Positions 10,254 to 21,496 of a stretch of 64,000 bases of DNA are shown here, in pieces. The stretch comes from Adiantum capillus-veneris (lineage: Eukaryota > Streptophyta > Polypodiopsida > Polypodiales > Pteridaceae). The position numbers and the translations under genes are program-made. Positions within the stretch are counted from its first letter, which is position 1. Each line of letters starts with the position of its first letter. Location of the stretch: positions 106,779,141 to 106,843,140 of the forward strand of contig CM043942.1 of assembly GCA_014529385.2 (NCBI GenBank), in the 5' to 3' direction. The notes under the pieces are model-generated. The model searched no databases and had not been told where the DNA came from. It saw nothing but the letters and a program-made list of their open reading frames with translations.

Positions 10254-13200
10254 ATGATCTATGAGACCAACTCACGCTTGAGAATAAGCTTTTGGAATTG
10301 TAACGGGTATCCATGGAATGCGGGAATTGGCATTGATGAGCTTACCAATGACTCCGATGTGATACTTCTTGTCGAAACATGGGAGCATGATGCGCAACGA
10401 ATTCTTGGATTTGACAAATACGATGTGCATTCTTTGATGTGGGCCAAAAATGCAAAGCAACGAAGAGGCCAAGGAGGCGTAGCATGTATGACCAAAAAGG
10501 GTTTGAAAGATGTTTCCATTGTCAAAGAAGATAAGTATAAACGCTACTTATGGCTGAAAATCAGCCCACCAAATGGTCAAGTCATGTTTGTGGCCGGTTG
10601 CTACATTCCTCACTATGACTCCAACTTTTATGCTTGCTTGAATATGGATAGAGATCAACCCTTTGTTGAACTAGAGGAAGACATTGCTCATTACAAGGAT
10701 CAAGGTGAAGTCATTGTTTTTGGAGACATGAATGCTCGCACAAATATGCTACAACACGACACACAACAAGTAGACATGCCACATGTCTCAAGAAGAATGG
10801 ATGACTCATACATGTATAATCGAAGTTCTAATGATGCAAAAGAAGTGGATCACTATGGAAAGTCACTTCTACATATGTGCAATAGTACCGGAATTCTCAT
10901 TGCAAATGGTGTATCTCTATGGCAAGGCACCAATGACTTTACATGTAGAAAGCACAACGGTGCTAGCGTGATTGACTATATGTTGTTATCGGAAGCCACT
11001 CTAGAATGCATACAAAGCTTTACACTTGGTGAATGGAATCCGGAATCGGATCATAGGATGTTATGTATTGACCTCAAGTGTGGTAAACGGCCCGAGCATG
11101 TAGCCTCCAATCATGATGTGAATCATTTGTACCTACGTCTAGACTTCAAACGAGCACTTATATATGCTGATATGGTGGACCAAATGTTAAGCATGATAGA
11201 GCATCTAGAGAGACCAACATTAGAATGCAAGTGGAAAGTTTTCAAAGAAGTAATTTTCTCTTGTGCGAAGGAATGCTTTTCTGTGAAACACATGTCTTGC
11301 AAAAGGTCTAAGAAGGGTAGCACCAAGAAGAAATGGTTTGACATGGAATGTAGTCAAGCCCGAAAACACTTGCTAAGATTGGATGCAATCAAAAACAAGG
11401 AAGTTTACTTGGAATGTTCACACACATACAAAGCACTTGTTCAAAAGAAGAGGAGAAGGTGGGAAGTCGAAAAACAACTTCTTTTAGCACAAGAGAAAGC
11501 ACATGCATGTGGCAAGTTTTGGCAAAATCTAAAAGGCAAGCCTGTTGAGAGCTTTGGTGACTTGACTCTTGAGGATATGTATATGCATTGTAAGAATCTC
11601 TATGAGCAACCCAATGTTGATAAGATGGAGTGTTGTAGCTCCCTTCCGTTTATGTCTCTCTTCTTTACCATTGAAGATGTATGCCGCGCGCTTGAGAAGC
11701 TTGCTACTCGCAAGGCAGGTGACCTTCAAGGTGTCAAGGCTGAAATGATTAAATGGACAAGCAAGAAAACACGATATTGGATATGCGATATGTTTAACCT
11801 TGCACTTCAGTATGGCATGCCTCATGATTGGAGTGCAAATTGGATCAAACCTTTGCACAAAAGAGGAGATGTAAACAATGTGAACAACTATCGCACTATA
11901 ATGGTTGGTTCTTTAATGGCAAAGTTATTTGGATGTATCATGGAGATGAAGATAAGTGAATGGGCTGAAAAGAATGGAAAACATGCACTTGGCCAAGCAG
12001 GTTTTCGGAAGCATCATAGCACTATTGATCACCTTGTCACTCTTCGAGTTCTTATGGAAGCGTCTCGATTGAAAGGAAAAAAGTTGTATTGTTGCTTTGT
12101 GGGTTTCAAGAAAGCTTTTGACATGGTACCGCGAGGAAATCTTTGGAGATGTATGCAAAGCCTTCAAGTGCCGAGATAATTTATGCATGCAGTCTTTCGC
12201 ATCTACCAAAAAGTGATATGTCGATTACGTATGGGAGATGGAATTTCAGAATTTTTTGCAAGCACTATTGGTGTCAAACAAGGATGCCCACTTTCCCCAA
12301 CCCTCTTTGGGCTACTCATTGATGAATTGGAATGCATGGTTCTTGACTTTATGCAGCAAGAAGGCATAGAAGAGGTTAAGATTGGAAATGCGGAGATCAC
12401 GCTTTTGCTTTATGCCGATGATGTAGTGCTCTTGGCACATACCTTAGAAGATGCACAAAAGCTTATGAGTGTCTTGGAACGCTTTTGCCTACATAGCGGG
12501 CTGATCGTGAATGGATCCAAAACCAAGGTTATGCTTGTAAAGACCCTCAATGATGAAAATCCATGCATTGTATATAACAATGAGAAACTTGAAGTGGTAG
12601 ATCACTTCAAGTACCTTGGCCTTGAGGTTCCATCCAATCATAAATGGAAGGATTGTGCAATGCGTCACTTGGAAGCCGGAAAGAGGGCCTATTATGCATT
12701 TGAGAACATGTGCAATGCAGGAGAGATCAAGTGTTGGGCTCTCAAAAAGTACCTCTTTGACACATTGGTGACACCGGTGCTTCTTTATGGAGTGGAGGTG
12801 TGGGGTGGAAGCATCGGGAAGTCTACTTGGAAAGAGTTTGAGAATGTCCAAAAGCGTTTTCTCACCAACTTTCTCCAAGTCAAGACACAAACACCCTACA
12901 TGCTCTTACTTCTTGAGTCCGGATTGCTTCCCATTGAGGTCTTGGGCATGCAAAGGGTTGTGGAGTACATGCGTAAGACACAACGTAGCCCTTTGCATCG
13001 ACTTCCTAGAATCGCATATGAAGCAAGCCAAATGGTTCAAAAGACATGCAAGAGCAAAATACTAAGTTTGGGGTGGATGCTTGATATCAAGAAATGGTTT
13101 GGAAGATGGGATGCATGTCACTTCGTCAAGGATGCGTCGATCGAATCCCAAGTTAATGAGGCCTTCTTGCAACGCCAATGTATCATGGCTTGGGAGAAAT

Positions 13201-13634
13201 CCGGAGGTTCTCGCTTCAGCCATTACACCACACACGTTGCCCCAAACTACAAATCTATCTTCTTCTCGGAACGAGGTAACCGAACCCATTCCTACATCCT
13301 TGAGCCCATCCCGTTGAGTGCGATCCACACCATTGCCTCCATTCGTCTTAGCTCCCATTCTCTACGCTGCAAGACAGGACGTTGGGGCACTGGCGAGGAG
13401 TGTCATCGACTTTGCACCTTATGCCCTCGTCAAGTGCGAGAGAGTGAGTACCACACACTACTTGAGTGCTCAGCTTTTGACCACATTAGGTCCTCTTTTC
13501 CCCATATATTCAGCCATGATCTCTCCCTACATACCTTCCTCTCCCAACCACGATGTGGACTCTCTATTGCGACGCTCATTTCAGCCATTTTTGAGCATCG
13601 AGAGTCACTTATCAACTCCACTCACACCACGTGA
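10254..13634 (+). pseudogene. LINE ORF2: endonuclease/reverse transcriptase, one nonsense codon
   Basis: Frame of 1127 codons broken once, by TAA at 12177-12179. The N-terminal APE-type endonuclease keeps its landmarks: SFWNCNG, VETWEHD, GDMNAR and ESDHRML. RT begins near residue 480 (RKAGDLQGVKAEMIK, IKPLHKRGD, GQAGFRKHHST). Motif A reads CCFVGFKKAFDMVPR, so the first Asp of the usual FVDFxKAFD box is Gly (codon GGT at 12102-12104). That position is normally a catalytic metal ligand. Motifs after the stop are intact: GVKQGCPLSPTLF, LLYADDVVLL and NGSKTKVM. The C-terminus has CRLCTLCP followed by HTLLEC, the LINE zinc-knuckle region. The copy should be unable to reverse-transcribe. The family would nick DNA and prime cDNA at the target. 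Confidence 0.88.
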
Positions 13635-13682
13635 CATGTTCATTTGGTCCCATAGGTCATATTTGACCTCCCAGGACGATAA

Positions 13683-13728
13683 TAGAACTATCTATCTATC
13701 TATCTATCTATCTCTCTCTCTCTCTCTA
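13683..13728 (+). repeat. LINE 3' tail: (CTAT)n then (CT)n
   Basis: About six CTAT units followed by about eight CT units, 49 bp after the ORF2 stop. A tetranucleotide tail instead of poly-A is known for several LINE clades. The CT part may instead belong to the receiving LTR, because the Tat LTRs carry a CT run about 200 bp from their end. Confidence 0.65.
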
Positions 13729-13767
13729 CGGTGTGTAATATTAGTGTTATTCTAATCACTATTATCC

Positions 13768-13883
13768 GCGTCCTAGCCGCTCAAAGCTAGGTGGTGCCCC
13801 CTGTTCACTTACCATGATGAGCTCGACGTGCACGGCCCTGGCATTGAGGCGGTCGGGGTCCATTTTGTGCTTTGCGCTAGTCA
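13768..13883 (+). mobile_element. 3' end of a Ty3/gypsy 5' LTR (fragment)
   Basis: About 116 bp align by eye with the last part of the Tat LTR at 45,110-45,240 (shared GCGTCCTAGCCGCT and AGCTAGGTGGTGCCCCCTGTT) and end in TCA. The PBS-like TGGTGCCCCC follows 2 nt later, as in the Tat element. The upstream LTR part is missing, replaced by the LINE. Confidence 0.7.
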
Positions 13884-13885
13884 TT

Positions 13886-13907
13886 TGGTGCCCCCAAAAC
13901 TGAGGAG
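13886..13907 (+). other. Primer-binding site of the Ty3 fragment
   Basis: TGGTGCCCCCAAAACTGAGGA starts 2 nt after the LTR end. It matches the PBS region of the Tat element at 45,243 apart from a 3-nt A-rich difference. The primer tRNA is not identified. Confidence 0.55.
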
Positions 13908-13960
13908 GGCTTCTCGAAAACCTTCAGTTCACAAGACTGAAATGATGCACGTCATCAACC

Positions 13961-14206
13961 ATGGATGAATGTCTGCAAGAATTCTCCAATTGGAGAACGG
14001 AGGAGGAAGAAACTGAAGAAGCACTGACCACCTTCATCAAAGTGCTATTGCCAGGTTGTAGCGTTGTCAACATCCAAGAGGTAAGCGCCCCATCTCGCAT
14101 TGCTCGTGCTAATCGTAGATCAAGAGCATCAAGTGGGAGGGCTACAAAATGTTATCACTGCTATCAACCAAAGCATTCTATCAATGAATGCCGATACAGA
14201 AGGTGA
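13961..14206 (+). CDS. Leader ORF of Ty3 fragment with CCHC knuckle
   Basis: 81 codons. The start MDECLQEFSNWRTEEEE is clearly related to MDEWLAGFANWTTEEEE of the leader ORF in the Tat element at 45,314, and it sits at the same place, about 75 nt after the PBS. Unlike that ORF it ends with a CX2CX4HX4C zinc knuckle (CYHCYQPKHSINEC, residues about 65-78). The body between is diverged. It may be a short pre-gag protein, or a fused or deleted leader ORF plus gag tail. Sequence beyond 14,220 is not alignable to gag, so the element is truncated. Confidence 0.55.
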   Translation: MDECLQEFSNWRTEEEETEEALTTFIKVLLPGCSVVNIQEVSAPSRIARANRRSRASSGRATKCYHCYQPKHSINECRYRR

Positions 14207-14442
14207 AGAAAGAACGACGAGTTTTTCTTTTGAAAACCACAGCACTCTCACGTCAATCAGATTTTGTGTAGCACCAAGTGTTTTCTCTCCAACGGTTAGA
14301 GAAGAGTCATCAGCTACATCAATCACAAAGTCCAAGCCACAAAGCCTAAAGTATTAGGTGTTGTCTAAACATTATTTTGGGCCCTAGGAACCATGTGTTG
14401 TGATGTTTGTTCAAGAGGTGACGCTGGCATCAATGCAGGCAC

Positions 14443-16925
14443 TCAAGGTGTGTCTGTCCATGCTAAGGTTGGTCTATTGGGCATCGTGCGCTTAAATACT
14501 ATGCAATCCTTAGCTTGATGACCATACCTCCCAGAGGAATTGCAATTCCCATTGAATTTTACTCTAAAAGTAGGGCATTCACTAGTACTATGCGGACCAT
14601 AGCATACTGAGCACCATTGTTGGTCCCTTCTTGGATATATATGATTGTTTTGCGGAGCACAATTGTCTCTAAGACTCTCTTGAATGGCCTTGGTGAGATC
14701 TGCTAAAGATCTCAAATATCTTTGGCTCCTTAGCAATAGGCTTTAGGGTCATTGGTTGATGCCTCGACGCTTGTGACCTAGTAGATTTAGGCTCAACAGA
14801 CACTCTTTCTCCTTGAATCATTAAATTATCCTCCAATTGGATTGCATTGGTGGTGACTGCCTCCCAAGTGGTGAAAAATCTAATGACTAGGCCATTGTAG
14901 ATATCCTCATGCCGTAATCCCCTAATGAATCTATCAAGCAATTGATTATTATTGAAGCACTCATTTGGATTACTACGAGAATTCAAATGCTTCAAGCGAC
15001 TAATAAAGTCTCTCACCAACTCTCCTTCCTCTCGTTGGGCTTTCTGGCGTTGAGAGGCTACACCCCAAATCACTCCCTCTCATATGTATTCTTTCAAGAA
15101 CAGTCTCCTACGTGTAGGGTAAATCATTTTTTCTTCCACCCTTAGGGTTCTATACCAATCCCCATACTTCCCACTTAAGGTTAGGCTTAAAGCATTACTC
15201 TTATTGCAGATCATTGTGTTCTCCTAGAGAATCGCATATTTGTTCAAACACTTCGATATGCTTTCTCACATCCTTGTCTCCACTAATTTTTTGTGTGAGC
15301 TTGGCTATTTGTATTGCCTTACTTCTAGGCTCTCTATTAGGCATGTTACGCATATGCTCAGCAATAGATCGACTGATGGTTTGAGCAAATGCTGCCAAAT
15401 CTCCTAAATAAGCAGGTATAGTGGCCGTAGGTGCAGGCTCTTTTGGAACTACACGTCGAATGGGAGTTGGCCTTGGCCTTGGCATACACGCAGCCCTCGG
15501 GTCCCATACCTTGTATGGTGGTGTAGCACGTGGTGGTCCACAGTTCATAGGTTTGGCCCTAGGCATAGCCGGTGCCGGATACGACATGTTATTACTAAAT
15601 GGTATGGCCCCACTTGAATAAGAGCTCGAATAATGCCATTGTGGAGTGTGAGCGCTTGGCATAATTGGGGGTGTGGGAGCTACGCGGGCATGAGGTGCGA
15701 CATGTACATAGGCTTGATGCACACATGTAGGTATTGTTGGGGGCACTGTGCTACGAGGTAGCAGAGCAATGCTAACAAACGAGGTCCAAGGTGTACTTTT
15801 TGTACTCATCATCAGAGTAGGTATCGTAGCCGTAGTGTCTTCGAGAGACAGATGAGCTAGATTTGGAAAAGTAAAAGTACTACTTGTGGGTTCAGACTAT
15901 ACCGAAACTCCAGGCGATACAATATATGAAGGGTTCATTGGACTCATTGAAGGAGTTTCTACCTGTGATAGTGTCAATTGTCTGGCCTTGCCCGTATCCA
16001 AGAATCTCATAAGGCCCGTTGAAGGAATGTTAATCCCTAGATTTTGCCTCTCCAATTGGGTGATGTTATGGATGGCATTGCACACCATCTGTTGCCGCTC
16101 CTCTAGACTTATGGCGCTAGAAGTAGATTGTACAACTTCTAACCAACCTACATGGGATGTGTAACCCGTATAGAGGTCAGTCAAGGTTTCAGTTTGTAGG
16201 TCATATTCCCAATTTTCGTTGAGAAATAACCCTTCTAGGCCCGGCGTACTAGAGGTTTTCCTTAAGGTGGAAGCATTGTTGTTCCCCACAGTTTGACCCA
16301 CATTGCCTACTAACTCGGGAGCACTCATTGCTCGATTTCTATGCTTGTTGTCCCAGGGGTCTTTCCCTTCATGGCTCGGCGTTGTTCTAGGAAACTCTCC
16401 ATTTCCCTCTCCCTAGCCGCTTGCATATAGCGCTCAACTTCTTGCACCTCCGCAAGACTCTACCATCGGGTAGTAGAACTTTGGGGGCCGATTGCTTTGC
16501 AGAGTCTTCCATGAAAGCAGGGGGTAGGATATCGACTTGGACACTCTTGGGAGTATACGCTCCCCTTGGGATACCAAAGGCGAATCTACCTCTCTCACAC
16601 CTTCGTTAACTTCACTAGCCACATGTTCAGAGCGAGTAGCTCTACTAAAGGTTTCTATAAAGCGACTAAACACACTAGATCCAGGATGTGGACCCCACAC
16701 ATGTACATTTTCATTTACTAGCTCGGGGTTTCGTGTAGGATGTCCTTCCATAATATCGTAGTCAGATAAAGAGTCACTAGCCGTTATGTTTGGGTCTTGG
16801 GTTGTACTACCTTGGGTTCCCATCGAGGGCTTGGAACCTAAGGTAGGTGGGTATTGAGAACCCCTGTAAGTCAAAGTGCTCGCTAGTTGCTCAGCCTCTA
16901 GCACATGACCAGAGCGCAGATGCAT
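14443..16925 (-). pseudogene. Ty3/gypsy gag, broken (minus strand)
   Basis: Read from 16925 downward. The N-terminus MHLRSGHVLEAE (16925-16890) is the usual start style of plant Ty3 gag. It continues in shifting frames at 16434-16925, 15897-16328, 15201-15812 (a Pro-rich segment, then GDKDVRKHIEVFEQICDSLG) and 14669-15073 (capsid-like EEGELVRDFISRLKHL and LLDRFIRGLRHEDIY). The last part, 14443-14736, has CSVCYGPHSTSEC and CNSSGRYGHQAKDC, two zinc-knuckle-like units. At least four frames are used, so the gene is dead. Protease and pol should follow below 14,440 but are absent: instead the oppositely oriented Ty3 fragment is met. Confidence 0.7.
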
Positions 16926-17672
16926 GTGTCTTTGGCACCCTACAAGCGTCGGTGAATACCCTTGAAGGTTAACCGCTTGATTTTTTGGGCATTTTGCACC
17001 CCGTTTTCGCTCGTTTTTTGATGTTTTTTTAATGTCTTTTTACGATCGGTTTTTGGATTAGAGTGTGTGATAACTCAAAATGAGCATATTGCTCAGGGGG
17101 TCGTGGTGTGCTTTACAGCATAGCATTCGGTTACCCGAAGCTTTGATGGTCCTCAAAAGGGCCGATTTTTACTTAGGCGGCGTGAGGTTAAAATAAGTAA
17201 GTCCAACGGGTGACTAAGACCTGAGCTTGGGCTTGGGCTTGGGGAATGTTCCCGATCCCGATCCTTCCTTTTAAATAAATAAAATGTTATAATTTTTTTA
17301 TAATTTTGTTTTTTTTGCGGATAAGGTCGCCGCGGTTGCACCGCGCGCGCGCACACACACCTAACCTACCTAGTTGAAAATAATAGAGCTAATGTTACAC
17401 ACTATTTAACACAGTACTGCAACAACTAATTAACTAACAGATCTACTTACTGCACCTTACAGATCTAACATTATAAATCTAACACCTCAACAGAAAACAG
17501 TACATTGCAGCAAAAAACTCTAACCTTATTAACAAAAAACAATACACTGCAACAAAAACAAAGTTCACAAATCCTTCTCAACATCCACACACCTTCTTTC
17601 TCTACCTTTCCTACATCTCATATTGCACCACAAAGCAGCATAGAGTGCTATTCGAGCTTAGTGCAGGGCGTT
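16926..17672 (-). other. 5' untranslated leader of the minus-strand Ty3 element
   Basis: About 750 bp between the gag start and the PBS, without coding signals. It includes a short CG/CA run at 17,343-17,360. Confidence 0.5.
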
Positions 17673-17690
17673 TCCCCGACAGCGACGCCA
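17673..17690 (-). other. Primer-binding site, tRNA-Asp-like
   Basis: Minus-strand TGGCGTCGCTGTCGGGGA differs at a few bases from TGGCGCCGTTGCCGGGGA, the PBS common in plant Athila/Tat elements and complementary to tRNA-Asp. Its place about 750 bp upstream of gag supports the call. Confidence 0.7.
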
Positions 17691-17692
17691 AA

Positions 17693-18189
17693 AATCTCGG
17701 GGGGTTCACCATTTAGTACCCCCCGTTCATGGGGGATTAAAAAACCCCCTCTTTTAACATGTTTGAATGAATTAAATGACCCCTTATTTTAGAATTTTTT
17801 TTCAAAATTAAATATAAAAACCCCTTATTTTAATGTATCTTTGTTAAATTGCCTAAAATATTTGCATTTTAAAACCCCTCCTTTCGAACTCACGTTATAC
17901 ATTAACATGATTACATAGTGCACCCTCCGAGGCAAAAACTGTGCGCATCTGTCGCACGTGTCAAAGCAAGGGACTTGCCGTACACTGTGCGCGAGCCACA
18001 AATGGCTGCAAGCACACAACCTGATTAAATTAGCAAGCTCAAGAGAGCAAGGGTGTGTCACTCACCGCCTTACACTCACCTTCGTGGAGGATTCCTCGCC
18101 ACGAAGAAGAGGGAGCTACCGTTGTGCCATGCTCAACTGCCTCGCCGTCACCGTGCCGTCGCAATGCTCGATCTCACTCTCTCTCTCTT

Positions 18190-18283
<94 letters not shown>

Positions 18284-18400
18284 GGAGATAAAGAAGAAGA
18301 TGGAGATGGAGCAAGAGCACTCTTCAATTGCACAAATGAGAGAATAAGTGATTTTTCGGTTTAGGTGATTTTTATATGAGCTCGCCCATTCACACTTAGG
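17693..18400 (-). mobile_element. Probable LTR region of the minus-strand Ty3 element
   Basis: It lies just outside the PBS. The edge CTCGGGGGGTTCACCATTTA also resembles the TIR of the small element at 53,321 (CCCGGGGGATTCAC), so this stretch may contain a relative of that transposon instead. It includes (AC)n at about 18,190-18,282. No second LTR copy or matching right TIR was found, and the upper boundary is arbitrary. Confidence 0.35.
18190..18282. repeat. (AC)n microsatellite
   Basis: About 45 AC units preceded by CGCGCG. The His/Thr repeat ORFs are artefacts. Confidence 0.95.
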
Positions 18401-20523
18401 CGCCCATGCTTAGCCAACTAACCCTTGAATGTTCTAGTTAGAATGCGTCTCTCATTGGTGATCACTCTTACCATTTTCCTATTATACCAACAAGCCCGGC
18501 CATGACTACTAGAAGTTGACGCCGGTGGTTAACACCTGCCCTATCTATCTCAGATCTGCAATGCACCTCTAGCTTCAAACAACCATATCTTTCACCCCGT
18601 GGCTCCGTTTGATGAGCCGTCTAGGTCTGCTCCCTCAACACTTCAAGCTTTACATTTCTAGTCCAAAAATTAGCACTTTGAACCTTCTTCACCTTCCATC
18701 ATAATTAGCCTATTCTGGAGCCCATTTGGCCTAGACAACCACATAAAACATACATCTCTACTACCACTTGCCTGCTCAGGCTCTTCCCATCTGATCTAGC
18801 TCTCTGTCATGCACCTCCTAGCATACATGCCATTGCCTCTGCTATGGTCGACACACTTTGGCTGCACCAACGTGGGCACAATCAAGTTTTTTAAAATCTA
18901 CACATAGATTTTTCTATCAACATTCCAAATTTATTTTTTGGGTCTTGAGACGCAAGTTTTGATAGACCTCCCTTTTAGGGAGATATAAATGATCTAGGAG
19001 TCTATTTTAGGGTTTTGGCATGCTCTAGATGCACTAGTGATAGAAAGATTTGAAAATTTTGCACACAATGTTTTGTAGTAATCTATAGCAAATATGACAT
19101 AGAAGAGCTGTGGTAAAATGATGCCTACACTTAGCACTAGAATGGTAACATGAAACTTTTATGTCCTTGGACACTTTTCTATCCTATTAAGTGACCATTT
19201 TTCTTGAATTATTTGAAGAGTATGAAAATGAATTTCTAGGTGCTATATATCCACAAAGTTGCCTTATGAGCTGGAAAAAGCATGATTTTTTTTTTTGGAA
19301 TATTGATCTCACCATTAACCTTACTTTTGCACAACATTTTTGAACCTAAACTCTGTTGAAAGACAGGTCTTGTTTTTGGTTTTTTCTCAAAGTTTTGCAA
19401 CTATATGACTCTAAACTTCATGTCTGTGAGGTTTAGATTGCTAGAGGATAAGCCTTCATAGTTCCTAACATGTTTAGATGCTTCTAGGGAGAACTCCATG
19501 TTAAGTTATGACCAACTTACAAGAATTGCATAATCTTGGTTTTTGGCCAAAATTAGCACTTTTATGATTTTTTTGGTGGCTTTCTTGGTATCCAAATTCA
19601 ATTTTGATTGTGTAAGTGGCATGTATAACATAAATCTGATCTTACTTGAGTTTTGGGGGACCTAATACGCTATATACCATAGTATATGATAATGGTTGAG
19701 TTTTTTGATTGCCTAAGAATACGAGATATTTTAGTGTAGCAAGTATAGCTTTCTCAATATCGCCAGTTTCTTAGGCCACTTGTGTGTATTTTGTAGGTAG
19801 TAACCATATCTAATTATAAACTACAAATTTGGCTAGATATTGAGTAGTTTTTATGGTATTCTAGCGATCATAATGCTAAACCCAATTTTGTCATGTTTGC
19901 TGTATTTAGCACTTGATCATTGTCCCCAAGGTTCCACTCCGTAAGAGATCCATTATTCTTTTGACCTGCTCCACGTCTCCTTTTGAATCCAAAGGCCCAA
20001 ATGGAACTAAAAAAACATGTATATATTATCAATACTCAAGTGTGACTATAGAAACTTTGATGATAGGTCCGTAGAACGGAAAAAGTGCAACTTTTTTGTA
20101 CCTTTTTTTTGCCCCCAAAAGAAATATTAAGGCAAAAGCAACCATATGTTTTGATCACCAAACCATTGAAGTTAACGGGGCATTTTATCTCATGTCCTAC
20201 AAAAATCCCGAGTCTTATTTATATGCAATCAATCATAAGAAATGGCTGTTTTGGTCAAAATGCACTGGTCCATCAACTTTGAAAGCTTGTTGTGACCAAG
20301 AGATGAGAAATTTTACAAGTTTTTCATTTTTGCCATATGTAGAAGTCCTTGAACTATAAGCTCATGAAAAGATATTTCAAAATGAGTGGATCTACTATGG
20401 TTTTGGAATTTTTTTCCAAAACCCCGAAAGGACACTTTTATGTCATGTTAGGTTACCAGACTAATGTTGAAGAGCAATCCATATTGTAAGTGTTTGTACA
20501 TGTATGCCACTTGGGAATGCTCA
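18400..20523. other. No gene recognised
   Basis: AT-rich sequence with only short ORFs. No motif, terminal repeat or splice pattern was recognised. Confidence 0.6.
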
Positions 20524-21192
20524 TCTATACTATATATAATTGAGCTTAAAATTTTCAAGGAAATAGAGGGCATCCATGTGTCACTCTCTCATTCGTTTCA
20601 AAAACCTTAAGAAACATATGGTTTGAAATATAAAGTGAAGGGCAAGTAACAAGTCATTTGGTTTGAAATGTAAAAGTGAAGGGTAAGTAGTAAGTACTCT
20701 ATGGTAGAAAATGAAAAGACTTAGTTTTGACTTCTCAATTCTCTAAAAAAGTCACAATACTTAGTATTATATCTATATTTATATTATTTAAACTCTTTAG
20801 CAAGGCCATGGAGCTTCACTCCCGCCTTCAATTTTGAAGGGTGATTACTTTGTAAAGGGTGGCTCTACTTTGCATTTTGAAGGCTGTAAAGAACACCGAG
20901 CACTATATGGCATGGGCGTGGTTAATTGAGATCAAGGGTGGAGGTGACAAATCATGGCATGCATGCATTGTAGACCATGTGATCGGCACCCAAATTTACA
21001 AATCAGTCTGCACTTACAATGTAATGCATAGGGATATAAGCATGTTAACGTGTCATGCTTTTTGTGCTAGTTATCATGTGGCAACAAGCATATCTTGTAA
21101 GCATAATGAGAGTGTAACTTTTCAAACGTGTGGGAATCCATCGAATATTTCAAAATAGGGAGACCACCCTGAATCCACTTTCCTGACCATTT

Positions 21193-21457
21193 ATGCAGTG
21201 TTACTCTGTGGGGAGTGGGGCAGTCAAAATGCGTGGAGAGAAGCGGAGTAGTGCAGTCAACATGCATGCAGAGAAGCAGGACGAAGGGGCCAGAGGTAAG
21301 ATGGGTGCAGGGGCCAGAGGTAAGAGAGAACCAAAAACAAAGTCGACCCCTGAACTTTCTGTTGATTCTTCTCCGCCCCGAAAAAGGGTGAAGCTCTCTG
21401 ATTCCCCAGCATCCCCAATGGCAAAGACCTTGCATACAAAGGGGAAGGATGACTCGG

Positions 21458-21496
<39 letters not shown>

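Larger units (their letters stand above)
9190..13728 (+). mobile_element. LINE (non-LTR retrotransposon), two ORFs
   Basis: ORF1 (coiled coil plus RNA-binding-like domain) and ORF2 (endonuclease, RT, C-terminal zinc-knuckle region) are separated by 6 nt, and the element ends in a (CTAT)n(CT)n simple repeat. Both ORFs are otherwise open for about 4.3 kb, so the copy is fairly young. ORF2 carries one internal stop and a changed catalytic residue. The 5' boundary is approximate. The 3' end abuts LTR-end sequence of a Ty3 element at 13768, so the LINE probably inserted into that LTR. Confidence 0.85.

Noticed and set aside
18190-18282. Z-DNA-forming regulatory element at the (CG)(AC) run
   Set aside because: Possible physically, but nothing in the sequence shows a regulatory role.
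17958-18364. His/Thr- and Val/Cys-repeat ORFs over the AC microsatellite
   Set aside because: Pure consequence of (AC)n; flanking codons show no conserved protein.
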